Source: Selenomonas sp. (GTDB lineage: Bacteria > Bacillota > Negativicutes > Selenomonadales > Selenomonadaceae). From it: 43,714 bases of DNA. The position numbers and the translations under genes are program-made. Within the stretch, counting starts at the first letter, position 1, and each line of letters opens with the position of its first letter. Under the pieces are notes generated by a model that worked only from the letters and a program-made list of their open reading frames with translations, was not told where the DNA came from and made no database searches. Below are positions 1-9,373 of this stretch, one piece after another. The stretch lies in the NCBI GenBank assembly GCA_022773585.1, contig JALEZZ010000067.1:1-43714 (forward strand), read 5' to 3'.

Positions 1-95
1 TCAACAACAAGATCAAGACGTTGCGCAGGCAGGCCTATGGATATCCTGACGATGAATACTTCTTCTTGAAGCTCATCGACATGAGTCGCCATTGA
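1..95 (+). CDS. ISL3-family transposase, C-terminal fragment cut by the window edge
   Basis: The open frame starts at base 3 and ends with TGA at 93-95. The visible protein begins NNKIKTLRRQAYGYPDDEYF and ends IDMSRH. The NNKIKxLKRxAYGxxxxxxF pattern is the characteristic tail of ISL3-family DDE transposases, just after the catalytic glutamate region. Only about 30 of some 400 residues are present, so activity cannot be judged. The coding frame is intact up to the left edge. The element sits immediately against the truncated chemoreceptor, which it appears to have disrupted. Confidence 0.7.
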   Translation, partial: NNKIKTLRRQAYGYPDDEYFFLKLIDMSRH

Positions 96-137
96 CTCGC
101 TGTGCATCATTCATCCCACAGAAAAAATGATTGAGCC
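1..137 (+). mobile_element. Right end of an ISL3-family insertion sequence
   Basis: This stretch holds the last 30 codons of a transposase (stop at 93-95) and about 40 bp of non-coding end. The end finishes near the GAGCC at 133-137, which I take as the outer tip of the terminal inverted repeat because chemoreceptor homology starts at the next base. The left end lies outside the window, so the inverted repeat and the 8-bp target duplication expected for ISL3 elements cannot be checked. If present, the duplication on this side would be about 138-145. The family call comes from the transposase C-terminus and is an inference from recognition. Confidence 0.65.
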
Positions 138-1988
138 GAAATCTAGGCAAATGTCGAAAGCCAGCGCCAGAATCTTTCAGGCTGGGTCGCAGCGCATACG
201 CGCGTCGCAGAGGATGCAGCCGCGCATATGGGCGCACTCGATGATGCTTCGGGCGTGCCGTCGGTGGACGAAATCCAGCCGTCGAAGGACGAGATGCTGC
301 TCGGCCTGACGGTCGGCCGCGAAGACGGCCATGTCGTGAGCTATCCGTCCGGCGACCTGACGGGCAAGCTCGTCCCGTCGGAGCGTTCCTGGTACAAGGA
401 CGCGAAGGCGACGGGCAAGACGCTTTATACGGATCCGTACGTCGACAAGATCACGAACAAGCTCTGCGTCTCGATTGCCGTGCCATACTATAAGAAGGAT
501 GGTGCCTTCGGCGGTGCCGTCTGCGAGGACATCTCGCTCGAGCGTCTCGACGACTATATCGAAAAGCTGAACTACAAGGGCGAGGGCATGGGCACGATCA
601 TCACGCCGTCCGGCAAGGTGGTCGCCTCGAAAGACCCTGCTTTGCAGGACAAGGACGTCAAGGACGTCCCGGGCCTCGACAAGCAGTTTGACGAGATGGT
701 GAAGAATGGTTCGGGCACGCTGACGCAGAACGTCGGCGGCGAGAACATGGTCATCTCGTATGCGACGGTCGATGGCACGAACTGGATCATGCTGCTGACG
801 GTGCCGGAGAGCTTCGTCTACAGCGAGCTCACGACGATGAAGATTGCATTCGCCATCGTGACAATCATCGGCCTCATCGTCATCATGGTCATCTGCCAGA
901 TGTTCGCGCGCCGCATCACGGAGCCGGTCGTGCTGCTCAAGGAGCGCGCCGAGCTGCTGGCGGGCGGCGACCTGCGGTCGGAAGGCATCGTCGTGGATTC
1001 GAGCGACGAGCTCGGCGACCTCGCGCATGCATTTGACGCGATGACGAAGAACCTGCGGGAGCTCATCGGCAATGTGGCGAACACGTCGGATCAGGTCGCG
1101 GCGTCGTCCGAACAGCTCACGGCGAGCTCGCAGCAGTCGGCGCAGGCAAATGAAAGCGTCGCGCAGACCATCGTCGATGTCGCAAATGGCATGGAAGCGC
1201 AGCTCACGAGCATTGATGGCGTGAAGGAAAGCGTCGATAATGTCGACGGGCAGGTGCTCGAGACGACAGCGCGCGCGCAGGGCGTCTCCGAGCGCTCGGC
1301 CGATACGGCGGATGCCGCAAAGCACGGCCAGAGCCTCATGGAAAGCTCTGTCACGAAGATGGAGGAAATCGAGAAGAGCGTCAACGAGACGGCCGACGTC
1401 ATGGACATGCTCGGCAAGAACTCGAAGGAAATCGGCGCCATCGTCGAGACCATCAGCGGCATCGCCGAGCAGACGAACCTCTTAGCGCTCAATGCGGCCA
1501 TCGAAGCAGCGCGTGCCGGCGAGGCAGGCCGCGGCTTCTCCGTCGTTGCCGACGAAGTCCGCAAGCTCGCCGAAGAGTCGCAGCAGGCGGCCAGCGAAAT
1601 CGAGGAGCGCATCGGCGCCATCCAGAGAGATACAGAACAGGCAGTCGAGAGGATGCAGGCAGGCCGCGGCCGCGTGCAGGAAGGCACCGAAGCCATCCGC
1701 AAGGTCGGCGCGGAGTTCCAGAGCATCATGGACAAGATTGCCCAGACGAATGACGACATGACGGCCATCAACGAGACGATGCAGAATCTCGCGGAGGGCA
1801 CGAAGAAGATTGTCGACGTCATCGGCCAGGTCGACGAGATCAGCCGCGAGACGTCGGAGCACACGCAGACCATCAGCGCGGCGGCCGAAGAGCAGAGCGC
1901 TTCGGCCGAGGAAATCGCTTCGGCATCGCAGTCGCTCGCCAAACTCGCGGCAAAGCTGCAGGAAGCGACGAAGAAGTTCAAAGTCTGA
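138..1988 (+). pseudogene. Methyl-accepting chemotaxis protein, 5' end removed by the IS
   Basis: A chemoreceptor paralogous to the next two genes. Homology starts at base 138 (codons for E-I, then stop TAG at 144-146, then A-N-V-E-S), equivalent to residue 40 of the downstream receptor. TM1 and the first extracellular residues are therefore missing, and the codon matching Ser/Thr in the paralogues is TAG. An ATG at 228 opens a 586-residue frame with most of a dCache_1 domain (R-x-W-Y motif at about 390-400), TM2 (about 835-905), HAMP, and the full cytoplasmic signalling domain with the [19 protein letters not shown] tip near 1468-1525. No ribosome binding site is evident before 228. Without TM1 the sensor domain would lie in the cytoplasm, so I treat it as non-functional. 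A truncated cytosolic signalling protein is possible but less likely. The 5' part may lie beyond the IS. Confidence 0.85.
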
Positions 1989-2029
1989 AGAATCTGCTGC
2001 CAAGAATTTCATACGACATTCGCAAAGAC

Positions 2030-2063
2030 GCGAGACCGTGCTATCTTCACGGTCTCGCTTTTT
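2030..2063 (+). terminator. Intrinsic terminator after the broken chemoreceptor
   Basis: A perfect 11-bp stem, GCGAGACCGTG with CACGGTCTCGC, encloses a 7-nt loop and is followed by five T residues. It separates the first chemoreceptor from the second. Confidence 0.9.
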
Positions 2064-2114
2064 ATATAGATAGAGAGAAATAAAAGGAAACCAAAAGGAA
2101 GGAATGGATTCACT

Positions 2115-4082
2115 ATGGGGATTCGAAAGAAATTCTTGCTTCTGACGGTTGTGGTCGGTGTCTTGCTCGCGCTTGTCTCCGGCCTCGGCTATTTCATGGC
2201 GTATCGCGCGCTTGATGCAAGTATCCAGGATGAGATTTCGGCGAGCATGGAGGCCGAGCGTCAGAAACTCTCTGGATGGGTCGCGGAGCACACGCGCATT
2301 GCGGAAGACCTCGCTGCACATGCAGCTGCGATGGATGAGGCGGTCGGAAAACCGACGCCGGGGATGATCCAGTTCGCGAAGGATGACATGATCCTCGACA
2401 TTACGCTCGGGCGCGAAGACGATTACGCGATTGGCGCCAAGGATGGCAACCTCACAGGAGAATTCTTCCCGACGACGCGCGATTGGTACAAGGATGCAAA
2501 GGCGCAGGGCAAGACGATTTATACCGATCCGTACATTGATGCTACGACGAAGAAACTCTGCGTCTCCATCGCCGTGCCGTATTATCGTGCAGATGGCAGT
2601 TTTTCCGGTGCAATCTGCGAAGATGTCCTCCTGACGACATTGGATGATTATGTATCAGAGCTCAAGTACAAGGGAGAAGGCAAAGGCAAGATTCTCAGTG
2701 AAAATGGTACGGTGCTTGCGTCTGTTGATACGGAAGATAATAACAAGAAGTTCTCGGATTTTGATTATTTGAGCCGGTATTTCGATGAGATGAAGGCAAA
2801 CGGCAAGGGATTCTTTGTCACGGATGTTGATGGCACCTCGTCAGTGGTAGCCTATGCAACCGTGGATCGCGCAAATTGGATGATGGTGCTGACTGTGCCG
2901 GAATCCGTCGTTTACAGCGGCATGACGACGATGAAGATTGCGTTTGTCATTGTGACGATTCTCGGCATCCTGCTCGTCATGGGCATCTGCCAGCTGTTTG
3001 CGCGCCGCATCACGGAGCCGCTCGTGCTGCTCCGTGGCCATGCAGAGCAGCTTTCGGGCGGCGATCTCCGCGTGGATGGCTGCGGCGTGGATACGGATGA
3101 CGAACTCGGCGAGCTTGCCCGTGCCTTTGACACGATGGCAAAGAACCTGCGCGACCTCATCCACGGCGTTGCCTCGACGGCAGACCAGGTGGCTGCATCC
3201 TCGGAACAGCTGACGACGAGCTCTCAGCAGTCGGCGCAGGCGACGGAGAGCGTCGCGCAGACAATCGTCGATGTCGCGAACGGCATGGAGCAGCAGCTCA
3301 CGAGCATTGACGGCGTCAAGGGCAGCGTCGACGAGGTCGACGGGCAGGTGCTCGAGACGACGACGCGCGCGCAGGATGTTTCGGATCGCTCGTCCGATAC
3401 AGCGGATGCGGCCAAGCACGGACAGAGCCTCATGGAGAGCTCCGTCACGAAGATGGAAGAAATCGAGAAAAGCGTCAACGAGACGGCCGATGTCATGGAC
3501 ATGCTCGGCAAGAATTCAAAGGAAATCGGCGCCATCGTCGAGACCATCAGCGGCATCGCGGAGCAGACGAACCTCCTTGCGCTCAATGCGGCCATCGAGG
3601 CGGCGCGCGCAGGCGAACAGGGCCGCGGCTTCTCTGTCGTCGCCGACGAAGTTCGCAAACTCGCTGAGGAATCGCAGCAGGCCGCGAGCGAGATTGAGGA
3701 ACGCATCGGCACGATCCAGAAGGACACGCAGGCCGCCGTCGAACGGATGTCCGGCGGGCGCACGCGCGTGCAGGAAGGCACGGATGCCATCCGCAAAGTC
3801 GGCGAAGAGTTCCAGAGCATCATGGACAAGATTGCGCAGACGAATGATGACATGACGGCCATCAATGACACGATGCACGGCCTCGCGGACGGCACGAAGA
3901 AAATCGTCGGCGTCATCGGCGACATTGACAAGATCAGCCGGGAGACCTCGGAACACACGCAGACGATCAGCGCGGCGGCCGAAGAGCAGAGCGCTTCGGC
4001 CGAGGAAATCGCCACGGCCTCGCAGTCGCTCGCGAAGCTCGCACAGCAGCTGCAGGAAGCGACAAAGAAGTTCAAAGTGTAA
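2115..4082 (+). CDS. Methyl-accepting chemotaxis protein, dCache sensor
   Basis: A transmembrane chemoreceptor of 655 residues that would signal through CheW/CheA. TM1 is at about 6-30, a dCache_1 sensor domain at about 35-270, TM2 at about 273-295, HAMP at about 296-350, and the methylation and signalling domain at about 360-655 with the [19 protein letters not shown] hairpin tip. In the sensor domain R122, W124, Y125, Y140 and D170 follow the spacing of the amino-acid-binding dCache_1AA motif (one residue longer before the Asp). The position of the first motif tyrosine is phenylalanine, so amino-acid sensing is only suggested. There is no C-terminal CheR/CheB pentapeptide; the protein ends EATKKFKV. 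The start follows AAGGAAGGAATGG. Its signalling half is nearly identical to both neighbours, which indicates tandem duplication. Confidence 0.93.
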   Translation: MGIRKKFLLLTVVVGVLLALVSGLGYFMAYRALDASIQDEISASMEAERQKLSGWVAEHTRIAEDLAAHAAAMDEAVGKPTPGMIQFAKDDMILDITLGREDDYAIGAKDGNLTGEFFPTTRDWYKDAKAQGKTIYTDPYIDATTKKLCVSIAVPYYRADGSFSGAICEDVLLTTLDDYVSELKYKGEGKGKILSENGTVLASVDTEDNNKKFSDFDYLSRYFDEMKANGKGFFVTDVDGTSSVVAYATVDRANWMMVLTVPESVVYSGMTTMKIAFVIVTILGILLVMGICQLFARRITEPLVLLRGHAEQLSGGDLRVDGCGVDTDDELGELARAFDTMAKNLRDLIHGVASTADQVAASSEQLTTSSQQSAQATESVAQTIVDVANGMEQQLTSIDGVKGSVDEVDGQVLETTTRAQDVSDRSSDTADAAKHGQSLMESSVTKMEEIEKSVNETADVMDMLGKNSKEIGAIVETISGIAEQTNLLALNAAIEAARAGEQGRGFSVVADEVRKLAEESQQAASEIEERIGTIQKDTQAAVERMSGGRTRVQEGTDAIRKVGEEFQSIMDKIAQTNDDMTAINDTMHGLADGTKKIVGVIGDIDKISRETSEHTQTISAAAEEQSASAEEIATASQSLAKLAQQLQEATKKFKV

Positions 4083-4100
4083 TCGGATATTAACGCAGAG

Positions 4101-4144
4101 GAAGTCCCGCCACGGCCAGCTGTGGCAGGACTTCTTCGTTTTTT
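4101..4144 (+). terminator. Intrinsic terminator between chemoreceptors 2 and 3
   Basis: A 13-bp stem with one mismatch, GAAGTCCCGCCAC with GTGGCAGGACTTC, followed by TTCGTTTTTT. The third receptor is therefore probably transcribed from its own promoter, which I could not identify with confidence. Confidence 0.85.
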
Positions 4145-4199
4145 GGCGAATTGTAACGCCATAGGGGAAAACCATTTTGGGGAAAGGGATGATTCATTC

Positions 4200-6170
4200 A
4201 TGGGAATCAAGAAGAAGTTTATGGCGCTGACGGGGGTTGTCGGTGTCATGCTGATCGTCGTCTCCCTGCTCGGCTATTTCATGGCGTATCGGGCGCTCGA
4301 TACGAGCATCCAGGGCGAGATCACGGCGAATATGGAAGCGCAGCGGCAGGGCGTTTCTGGCTGGGTGGCCACGCATGCACGCATCAATGAAGACCTCGCG
4401 GCGCATATGGCCGCGCTTGACGCCTTGGCGGAAAAGCCGTCGAAAGACGTCATCATGAATTCAAAAGATGACATGGTGCTCGACATCACCGTCGCACGCG
4501 AGGCGGACAATTACGTCGTCGCAACGCTCGAAGGCGACCTCACGGGCAAGCTGATCCCGAACGATCGTCCATGGTATCGCGATGCAAAGGCGGCCGGCAA
4601 GACGATTTATACAGATCCATACGTTGCGAAGAGCACAGGACAGACGTGCATCTCGTTCGCGACGCCGTATTACAAGGTGGACGGTTCCTTTGCAGGCGCC
4701 ATCTGCGAAGACATCTCGCTCGCGAGCATGAATGACTATGTCGAGCAGCTCAACTACAAGGGCGAGGGCGTCGGTACCATCATCACGCCATCGGGCAAGA
4801 TCATCGCTTCGAAAGATGAGGAGCTCAGCAACAAGGACATCGCAGATGTTCCGGGACTCAGCGCGCATTTCGATGAAATGGTGAAGAATGGCAAGGGCTC
4901 GTTTACGGACAATGTCAATGGGACTTCGACGGTCGTGACGTATTCGACGGTCGATGGCGCGGGCTGGATCATGGTGCTGGCCGTGCCGGAGAGCGTTGTC
5001 TATGCGGAAATGACGACGATGAAAATCGCGTTCGCCGTCGTGACGATTCTCGGCATCATCTTCATCCTCGGCGTCTGCCGCGTCTTCGCGGGCCGCATCA
5101 CGGGCCCGATTGCCGTACTCAAGGCGCACGCGGAAGAGCTTTCGCAGGGCAATCTTCGCATGGATGACTGCGCCGTCGATTCTGACGATGAGCTCGGCGA
5201 CCTCGCGAATGCCTTTGATACGATGGCAAAGAATCTGCGCGATTTCCTGAAGAATGTCACGGAGACGTCCGACCAGGTCGCGGCGGCCTCGGAAGAGCTC
5301 ACGGCAAGCTCGCAGCAGTCGGCGCAGGCGACGGAGAGCGTCGCGCAGACGATTGTCGATGTCGCGAACGGCATGGAAGAACAGCTGTCGAGCATCGACG
5401 GTGTCAAGGAAAATGTGGACAACGTCGACGGGCAGGTGCTCGAAACGACGGCGCGCGCGCAGGGCGTTTCCGACCGCTCGGCCGATACGGCTCAGGCCGC
5501 AAAACATGGCCAGGAACTCATGGAGAGCTCGGTCGCGAAGATGGAAGAAATCGAGCGGAACGTCAACCAGACGGCTGATGTCATGGACACGCTCGGCAAG
5601 AATTCGAAGGAAATCGGCACGATGGTCGAGACGATTTCGAGCATCGCCGAGCAGACGAATCTCTTGGCGCTCAATGCGGCCATCGAGGCGGCCCGTGCGG
5701 GCGAACAGGGACGCGGCTTCTCCGTCGTCGCCGACGAAGTCCGCAAGCTCGCCGAGGAATCGCAGCAGGCGGCTGGCGAGATTGAGGAACGCATCGCCGT
5801 CATCCAGAAGGATACGGAACAGGCCGTCGCACGCATGCAGGCAGGCCGCGGCCGCGTGCAGGAAGGCACGGAGGCCATCCGCAAAGTCGGCGAGGAGTTC
5901 CAGAGCATCATGGACAAGATTGCGCAGACGAACGACGATATGACGGCCATCAATGACACGATGCACGGCCTCGCAGACGGCACGAAGCAGATTGTCGGCG
6001 TCATCGGCAACATCGACGAAATCAGCCGCCAGACGTCGGAGCACACGCAGACCATCAGCGCGGCGGCCGAAGAGCAGAGCGCTTCGGCGACGGAAATCGC
6101 CACAGCGTCGCAGTCGCTCGCGAAACTCGCGCAGCAGCTGCAGGACGCAACGAAGAAATTCAAGGTCTGA
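4200..6170 (+). CDS. Methyl-accepting chemotaxis protein, dCache sensor
   Basis: The third tandem chemoreceptor, 656 residues, same architecture as its neighbour: TM1 about 7-30, dCache_1 domain about 35-270, TM2 about 273-297, HAMP, then the signalling domain with the conserved [19 protein letters not shown] tip. The ATG at 4200 is chosen because it follows GGGGAAAGGGATGATT and gives the same MGIKKKF start as the paralogue. An in-frame ATG at 4122 lies inside the preceding terminator hairpin and is unlikely. The sensor keeps the R-x-W-Y and TDPY motifs but differs from its neighbour across the pocket region, for example [11 protein letters not shown] against [11 protein letters not shown], so the ligand may differ. 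Confidence 0.93.
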   Translation: MGIKKKFMALTGVVGVMLIVVSLLGYFMAYRALDTSIQGEITANMEAQRQGVSGWVATHARINEDLAAHMAALDALAEKPSKDVIMNSKDDMVLDITVAREADNYVVATLEGDLTGKLIPNDRPWYRDAKAAGKTIYTDPYVAKSTGQTCISFATPYYKVDGSFAGAICEDISLASMNDYVEQLNYKGEGVGTIITPSGKIIASKDEELSNKDIADVPGLSAHFDEMVKNGKGSFTDNVNGTSTVVTYSTVDGAGWIMVLAVPESVVYAEMTTMKIAFAVVTILGIIFILGVCRVFAGRITGPIAVLKAHAEELSQGNLRMDDCAVDSDDELGDLANAFDTMAKNLRDFLKNVTETSDQVAAASEELTASSQQSAQATESVAQTIVDVANGMEEQLSSIDGVKENVDNVDGQVLETTARAQGVSDRSADTAQAAKHGQELMESSVAKMEEIERNVNQTADVMDTLGKNSKEIGTMVETISSIAEQTNLLALNAAIEAARAGEQGRGFSVVADEVRKLAEESQQAAGEIEERIAVIQKDTEQAVARMQAGRGRVQEGTEAIRKVGEEFQSIMDKIAQTNDDMTAINDTMHGLADGTKQIVGVIGNIDEISRQTSEHTQTISAAAEEQSASATEIATASQSLAKLAQQLQDATKKFKV

Positions 6171-6208
6171 GGCTGGAAGGCTGAAGTTTTAAAGGGGGAC
6201 ATTATTCC

Positions 6209-6967
6209 ATGGCAAAGTATGCATTGATCACGGGCGCATCGAGCGGCATCGGACGCGCGACAGCATTTGCGCTGGCGAAGAAAGGCTATGACCTCGTTAT
6301 CGCGAGCCGCAATCTTGAAAAGCTCGAAGCCGTGAAGAAAGAAGTCGAAGCGGCAGAGCATGTCGCCGTGACGCCCATCGTGCTCGACGTCACGGACACG
6401 GCGGCCATCCATCAGGTGACGTCTGTCGTGCTCGAGAAATTCGGCGCACCGGACGTGCTCGTCAATGACGCGGGCCTCGCGCGCGGCCTCGAGCCGTATG
6501 CGGAGACGGACGAAGAAGACATCCTTGAGATGATCGATACGAACATCAAGGGGCTCTTCCTCGTCACGCACGATTTTCTGCCAGCGATGGTGAAGCGCAA
6601 TTCCGGCCATATCGTAAACCTCGGCTCGACGGCAGGGCTCTATGCCTATGCGGGTGCGGCCGTCTACTGCGCGTCGAAAGCCGCCGTCAAGACATTTTCC
6701 GACGGCATCCGCATCGACCTCATGGCGACGGATGTCAAGGTCACGACGATCCAGCCGGGCATGGTCGAGACGCCGTTCTCAGAAGTCCGCTTCCACGGCG
6801 ACAAGGCGCGGGCGGCGAATGTCTACAAGGGCATCGAAGCGCTGACGCCGGAAGACATCGCCGATACGATCGCCTACGTCGTCGACACGCCGCGCCGCAT
6901 GCAGGTCAGCGACGTCGTCATCCTCGCGAACCAGCAGGGGACGGGATTCCTGGCGCATAAAGAGTAA
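6209..6967 (+). CDS. Short-chain dehydrogenase/reductase
   Basis: A 252-residue classical SDR of the YdfG-like (NADP-dependent 3-hydroxy acid dehydrogenase) type. The nucleotide-binding motif TGASSGIG is at 8-15 and the catalytic set is S140, Y153 and K157 (YCASK). The structural motif usually written NNAG reads NDAG at 86-89, a minor variant. S33-R34 after the second strand (IASRN) is typical of NADP preference. The start follows AAAGGGGGAC. The gene is 38 bp downstream of the third chemoreceptor with no terminator between, so some read-through is possible, but no functional link is evident. The substrate cannot be told from sequence. Confidence 0.9.
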   Translation: MAKYALITGASSGIGRATAFALAKKGYDLVIASRNLEKLEAVKKEVEAAEHVAVTPIVLDVTDTAAIHQVTSVVLEKFGAPDVLVNDAGLARGLEPYAETDEEDILEMIDTNIKGLFLVTHDFLPAMVKRNSGHIVNLGSTAGLYAYAGAAVYCASKAAVKTFSDGIRIDLMATDVKVTTIQPGMVETPFSEVRFHGDKARAANVYKGIEALTPEDIADTIAYVVDTPRRMQVSDVVILANQQGTGFLAHKE

Positions 6968-6973
6968 AGACAG

Positions 6974-7036
6974 AAAAGCCGTGACTTTCACGGTGCGATT
7001 CGATGTCGCACCCGCGGAAGTCACGGCTTTCTTTTT
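6974..7036 (+). terminator. Intrinsic terminator after the SDR gene
   Basis: Long hairpin with outer arms AAAGCCGTGACTT and AAGTCACGGCTTT and an inner arm pair GGTGCGA/TCGCACC, followed by CTTTTTG. The opposite strand is also T-rich after the stem, so it may serve the convergent deacetylase gene as well. Confidence 0.85.
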
Positions 7037-7049
7037 GCTTTGACATACA

Positions 7050-7098
7050 GGGGACTCCCCCAGTCAGCTTTGCTGACAGCCCCCTCAACGAGGGGGCC
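7050..7098 (-). repeat. Dispersed palindromic repeat, copy 1
   Basis: The reverse complement reads GGCCCCCTCGTTGAGGGGG, CTGTCAGCAAAGCTGAC, then TGGGGGAGTCCC. It holds two nested hairpins and closely matches the block at 39624-39668 (GGCCCCCTCTCCGAGGGGG, CTGTCAGCGAAGCTGAC, TGGGGGTG). It lies between two convergent transcription units and has no coding potential. It looks like one member of a genome-wide REP-like family. Confidence 0.8.
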
Positions 7099-7110
7099 AG
7101 AGAAGATGGA

Positions 7111-7965
7111 TTACGGGACGATGATGAAACTTGCCAGTGTCGGATGATCTTTGCGGAGGTCCATTTTGATCTTGTTGAGCGGCGCGAAGAGCGGCGCGAA
7201 CGTCAGGCGGAGCTTGAAGCGCGCGAGCGTGTGGCTGTTGCTGCCGAAAATCGGGACGCGGTCGAGGATGAACGGATCCTCGCCGGGTTCGGCGAGACCG
7301 TAGTTGACGGTGAAGGCGGCACGGTAGCCAGCGTCCTTCGTTGCCTGCTCGATGTCCGCATCGTATTCGCCGCAAGGATAGGCGATGAAATTCACCTGCT
7401 TGCCGAGGTTCCACTCGATGGCCTGCTTCGAGCCGATGAGCTGGTGTTTCGCTTCGTCGAGGCTCGGTGCCTTCGTGAGTTCCTCATGCGAGAGCGTATG
7501 GCTTTCGAAGTCGATGAGGCCGCTTTCCTGCATGTCCTGCACAGCGCTCCACGTCAGGTAATTCGGATACGTGTTGACGTAATCGGAAATCAGGAAGATT
7601 GTTGCCTTGAGCTGATACTTCTCGAGAATGGGGAACGCGTGGTTGTAGTTGTCGAGATAGCCGTCGTCAAACGTGATGATGACAGGCTTTTCGGGAAGCT
7701 TTGTGCCGTTTTCCCAAGCATCGAGCATGTCAGCGGGCGTGATGGTCGTGTAGCCGTTTTCTGAGAGGTACTTCATCTGCGCCTCGAACTGCTCCGTGTT
7801 GACGGTCAGCGCGTTCTTTTCCGTGTCGTTGATCTGGTGGTAGTTCAGCACGGGGATGCCGTCTTTCGCGGATTGGAACAGCGAACCAATGAAGAGGGCT
7901 GCGGCGATGACGAGCGCAACAGCTGCGGCAAGCAGCCATTTGCAATGCTTTCGCAAGGGAAACAC
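7111..7965 (-). CDS. Membrane-anchored polysaccharide deacetylase (NodB fold)
   Basis: A carbohydrate esterase 4 type deacetylase of 284 residues, expected on the outer face of the inner membrane. A basic start and a single hydrophobic segment (about 10-30) act as an uncleaved anchor. The NodB domain shows TFDDGY with the metal-binding aspartates D100 and D101, and the histidine pair H156 and H160 in SHTLSH. Substrates in this family are N-acetylated glycans such as peptidoglycan or poly-GlcNAc; which one applies here is unknown. The start is GTG at 7963-7965 with AAAGGA almost touching it. A TTG three codons further in gives better spacing and could be the true start. No ATG fits. A consensus promoter lies upstream at 8025-8053. 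Confidence 0.9.
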   Translation of the reverse strand: MFPLRKHCKWLLAAAVALVIAAALFIGSLFQSAKDGIPVLNYHQINDTEKNALTVNTEQFEAQMKYLSENGYTTITPADMLDAWENGTKLPEKPVIITFDDGYLDNYNHAFPILEKYQLKATIFLISDYVNTYPNYLTWSAVQDMQESGLIDFESHTLSHEELTKAPSLDEAKHQLIGSKQAIEWNLGKQVNFIAYPCGEYDADIEQATKDAGYRAAFTVNYGLAEPGEDPFILDRVPIFGSNSHTLARFKLRLTFAPLFAPLNKIKMDLRKDHPTLASFIIVP

Positions 7966-8024
7966 ATCCTTTTTCTGTCAAAATGCGATGAAATCCAGAT
8001 AGTTTTCAGTTTGCCATAGCAACT

Positions 8025-8053
8025 AATATATTACAACGAACCATGGCTGTCAA
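8025..8053 (-). promoter_or_regulatory. Promoter of the polysaccharide deacetylase
   Basis: On the - strand TTGACA (8048-8053) is followed after exactly 17 bp by TATATT (8025-8030). It points to the deacetylase and leaves a leader of about 55 nt. Confidence 0.7.
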
Positions 8054-8128
8054 GGAATCTTTCCGTTCTGTGCCATGAACAATTGGGAATCCGATGGAAA
8101 CACTCTTTTTTCGTTGGGGAAACTATGG

Positions 8129-8134
8129 TATCAT
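8129..8134 (+). promoter_or_regulatory. Possible extended -10 for the metallophosphatase
   Basis: TGGTATCAT fits an extended -10 (TG-N-TATNAT) 25 bp before the start codon at 8160. There is no recognisable -35 box, only a T-rich stretch, so this is tentative. Confidence 0.35.
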
Positions 8135-8159
8135 AAAGGCGTGCAGAGGGGGTGCAGCC

Positions 8160-8888
8160 ATGTCATATCGGCGGATTCTGGCCATCGGGGATATTCATGG
8201 GAACTTCCGGAAATTCCTGACGCTCTGGCGGCAGCTGGCGTTTGATGGGACGCGGGAAATCGCCATCTTCCTCGGCGACTATACGGATCGCGGGCCGGAG
8301 AGCCGCGAGGTCATGTCCTGGGTGATGGAGCATTTCCATCGGCAGGGGTTCGTGTTCCTGCGCGGCAACCATGACGAGATGATGCTTGCGGCCTGTCTCG
8401 GCATCGAGAAAAATCTCTGGCTGCAGAACGGCGGCCGCACGACGGTCGAGAGCCTGCGCGCCTTGGAGAAAAGCGATGCCGATGACTTTCTGACGCGATG
8501 GGCGAAGACGATCCGCGAGATGAAGCTTTGCTATGAAGTCCTCCAGGACGGACAGCCGTACTGGTTCATGCATGCAGGCATCCGGCCTGGCGTGCCGCTC
8601 GCGGAGCAGGAGGAAGAGACGCTGCTCTGGGATCGTGACTTTGCAATGGCGGACACGTATGATGGCGCGCCTGTCGTGACGGTCGGCCATACGCCTGTGC
8701 CGTATCTTTCCATCGATGGGTCGGTGATCCCTCCAATCGCAGCACATCCGCTGATTCTCGACGACGGCCGCCGCATCCTCGTCGATACGGGCGGCTTTTT
8801 GCCGAAGGGGCGCATCTCGGCTGTCGATGTGCTGACGAAGCGATATTGGCGGTCGAAGCTGCTGCCGGAAGAAAGAGGTTTGGCGTGA
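8160..8888 (+). CDS. Metallophosphatase, PPP family (Ser/Thr protein phosphatase type)
   Basis: A 242-residue calcineurin-like phosphoesterase. All PPP metal-site blocks are present: GDIHGN (about 11-16), GDYTDRGPES (about 40-49), GNHDE (about 72-76), a MHAGIRPG histidine and VGHTPVP near the end. This fits the bacterial phosphoprotein phosphatase / symmetrical Ap4A hydrolase-like branch; substrate is not deducible. The ATG at 8160 is preferred because it follows AGAGGGGGTGCAGCC and is just before the conserved MSYRRILAIGDIHG. An in-frame ATG at 8094 would add 22 unconserved residues. The stop overlaps the GTG that begins the decayed hydrolase, suggesting the two were once translationally coupled. 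Confidence 0.9.
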   Translation: MSYRRILAIGDIHGNFRKFLTLWRQLAFDGTREIAIFLGDYTDRGPESREVMSWVMEHFHRQGFVFLRGNHDEMMLAACLGIEKNLWLQNGGRTTVESLRALEKSDADDFLTRWAKTIREMKLCYEVLQDGQPYWFMHAGIRPGVPLAEQEEETLLWDRDFAMADTYDGAPVVTVGHTPVPYLSIDGSVIPPIAAHPLILDDGRRILVDTGGFLPKGRISAVDVLTKRYWRSKLLPEERGLA

Positions 8889-9256
8889 AGATTTCAAGAC
8901 GGGAATTTCTCTTGGGAGGTGCTGGCATCTACAGCGATGTGGAAGTTCCTGTTTGGCGACAAGTCAAAGCTCACGCCTGCGCGGCCATTGATTTCGCAGA
9001 AGACGGATCTTTTTTCGCTGCCCCGTGATGAGGACGTCGTTGTCTGGATGGGGCATTCGAATTTCTACCTGCAGCTCGGCGGGCGGCGCATCCTGATCGA
9101 TCCGAGTGAAAAACATCGTCTGCCAGCTCGGCGTCGGCGAATACTTCGAGCAGTGGGGATTTGATGCAGAGAAGATTCACGAAGAGGACTTTGGAAGAAA
9201 ATTCGGCGGATGCAAAAACGGCTGACTTCCATCCGTGGTGGCAGCAGATGACATGA
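8885..9256 (+). pseudogene. Decayed MBL-fold metal-dependent hydrolase
   Basis: Fragments of a metallo-beta-lactamase-fold (UlaG-like) hydrolase can be read in order but not in one frame. From the GTG at 8885 comes KISRREFLLGGAGI, a twin-arginine-like start. After a frame change comes MWKFLFGDKSKLTPARPL through VVVWMGHSNFYLQLGGRR and ILIDP (ending near 9105). Then, with no intervening sequence, NIVCQLGVGEYFEQWGFDAE follows (about 9112-9170), which in this family lies well downstream, and finally ADFHPWWQQM to a stop at 9254-9256. The segment that should hold the HxHxDH metal site is gone. I see at least two internal deletions plus frame changes, so the gene is dead. The GTG overlaps the stop of the phosphatase gene. 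Confidence 0.75.
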
Positions 9257-9293
9257 GGCATGGACATTTTTACATAAAATATCCATTTCCCTG

Positions 9294-9322
9294 TTGACAA
9301 ACGACAGGAAAAGCGTAATAAT
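9294..9322 (+). promoter_or_regulatory. Promoter of the ilv-leu cluster
   Basis: TTGACA at 9294-9299, a 17-bp spacer, then AATAAT at 9317-9322. It sits 51 bp before the ilvN start. The leader has no obvious terminator or T-box, so transcriptional attenuation ahead of ilvN is not supported. Confidence 0.85.
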
Positions 9323-9373
9323 GTATACAATGTTTACAGACTTACACGCAAACGTCACGGGAGGAAGCACAGA

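Noticed and set aside
4122..4199. Upstream ATG adding 26 residues to the third chemoreceptor
   Set aside because: It falls inside the preceding terminator hairpin and would put hydrophilic residues before the conserved MGIKKKF start; ATG 4200 has a good ribosome binding site.
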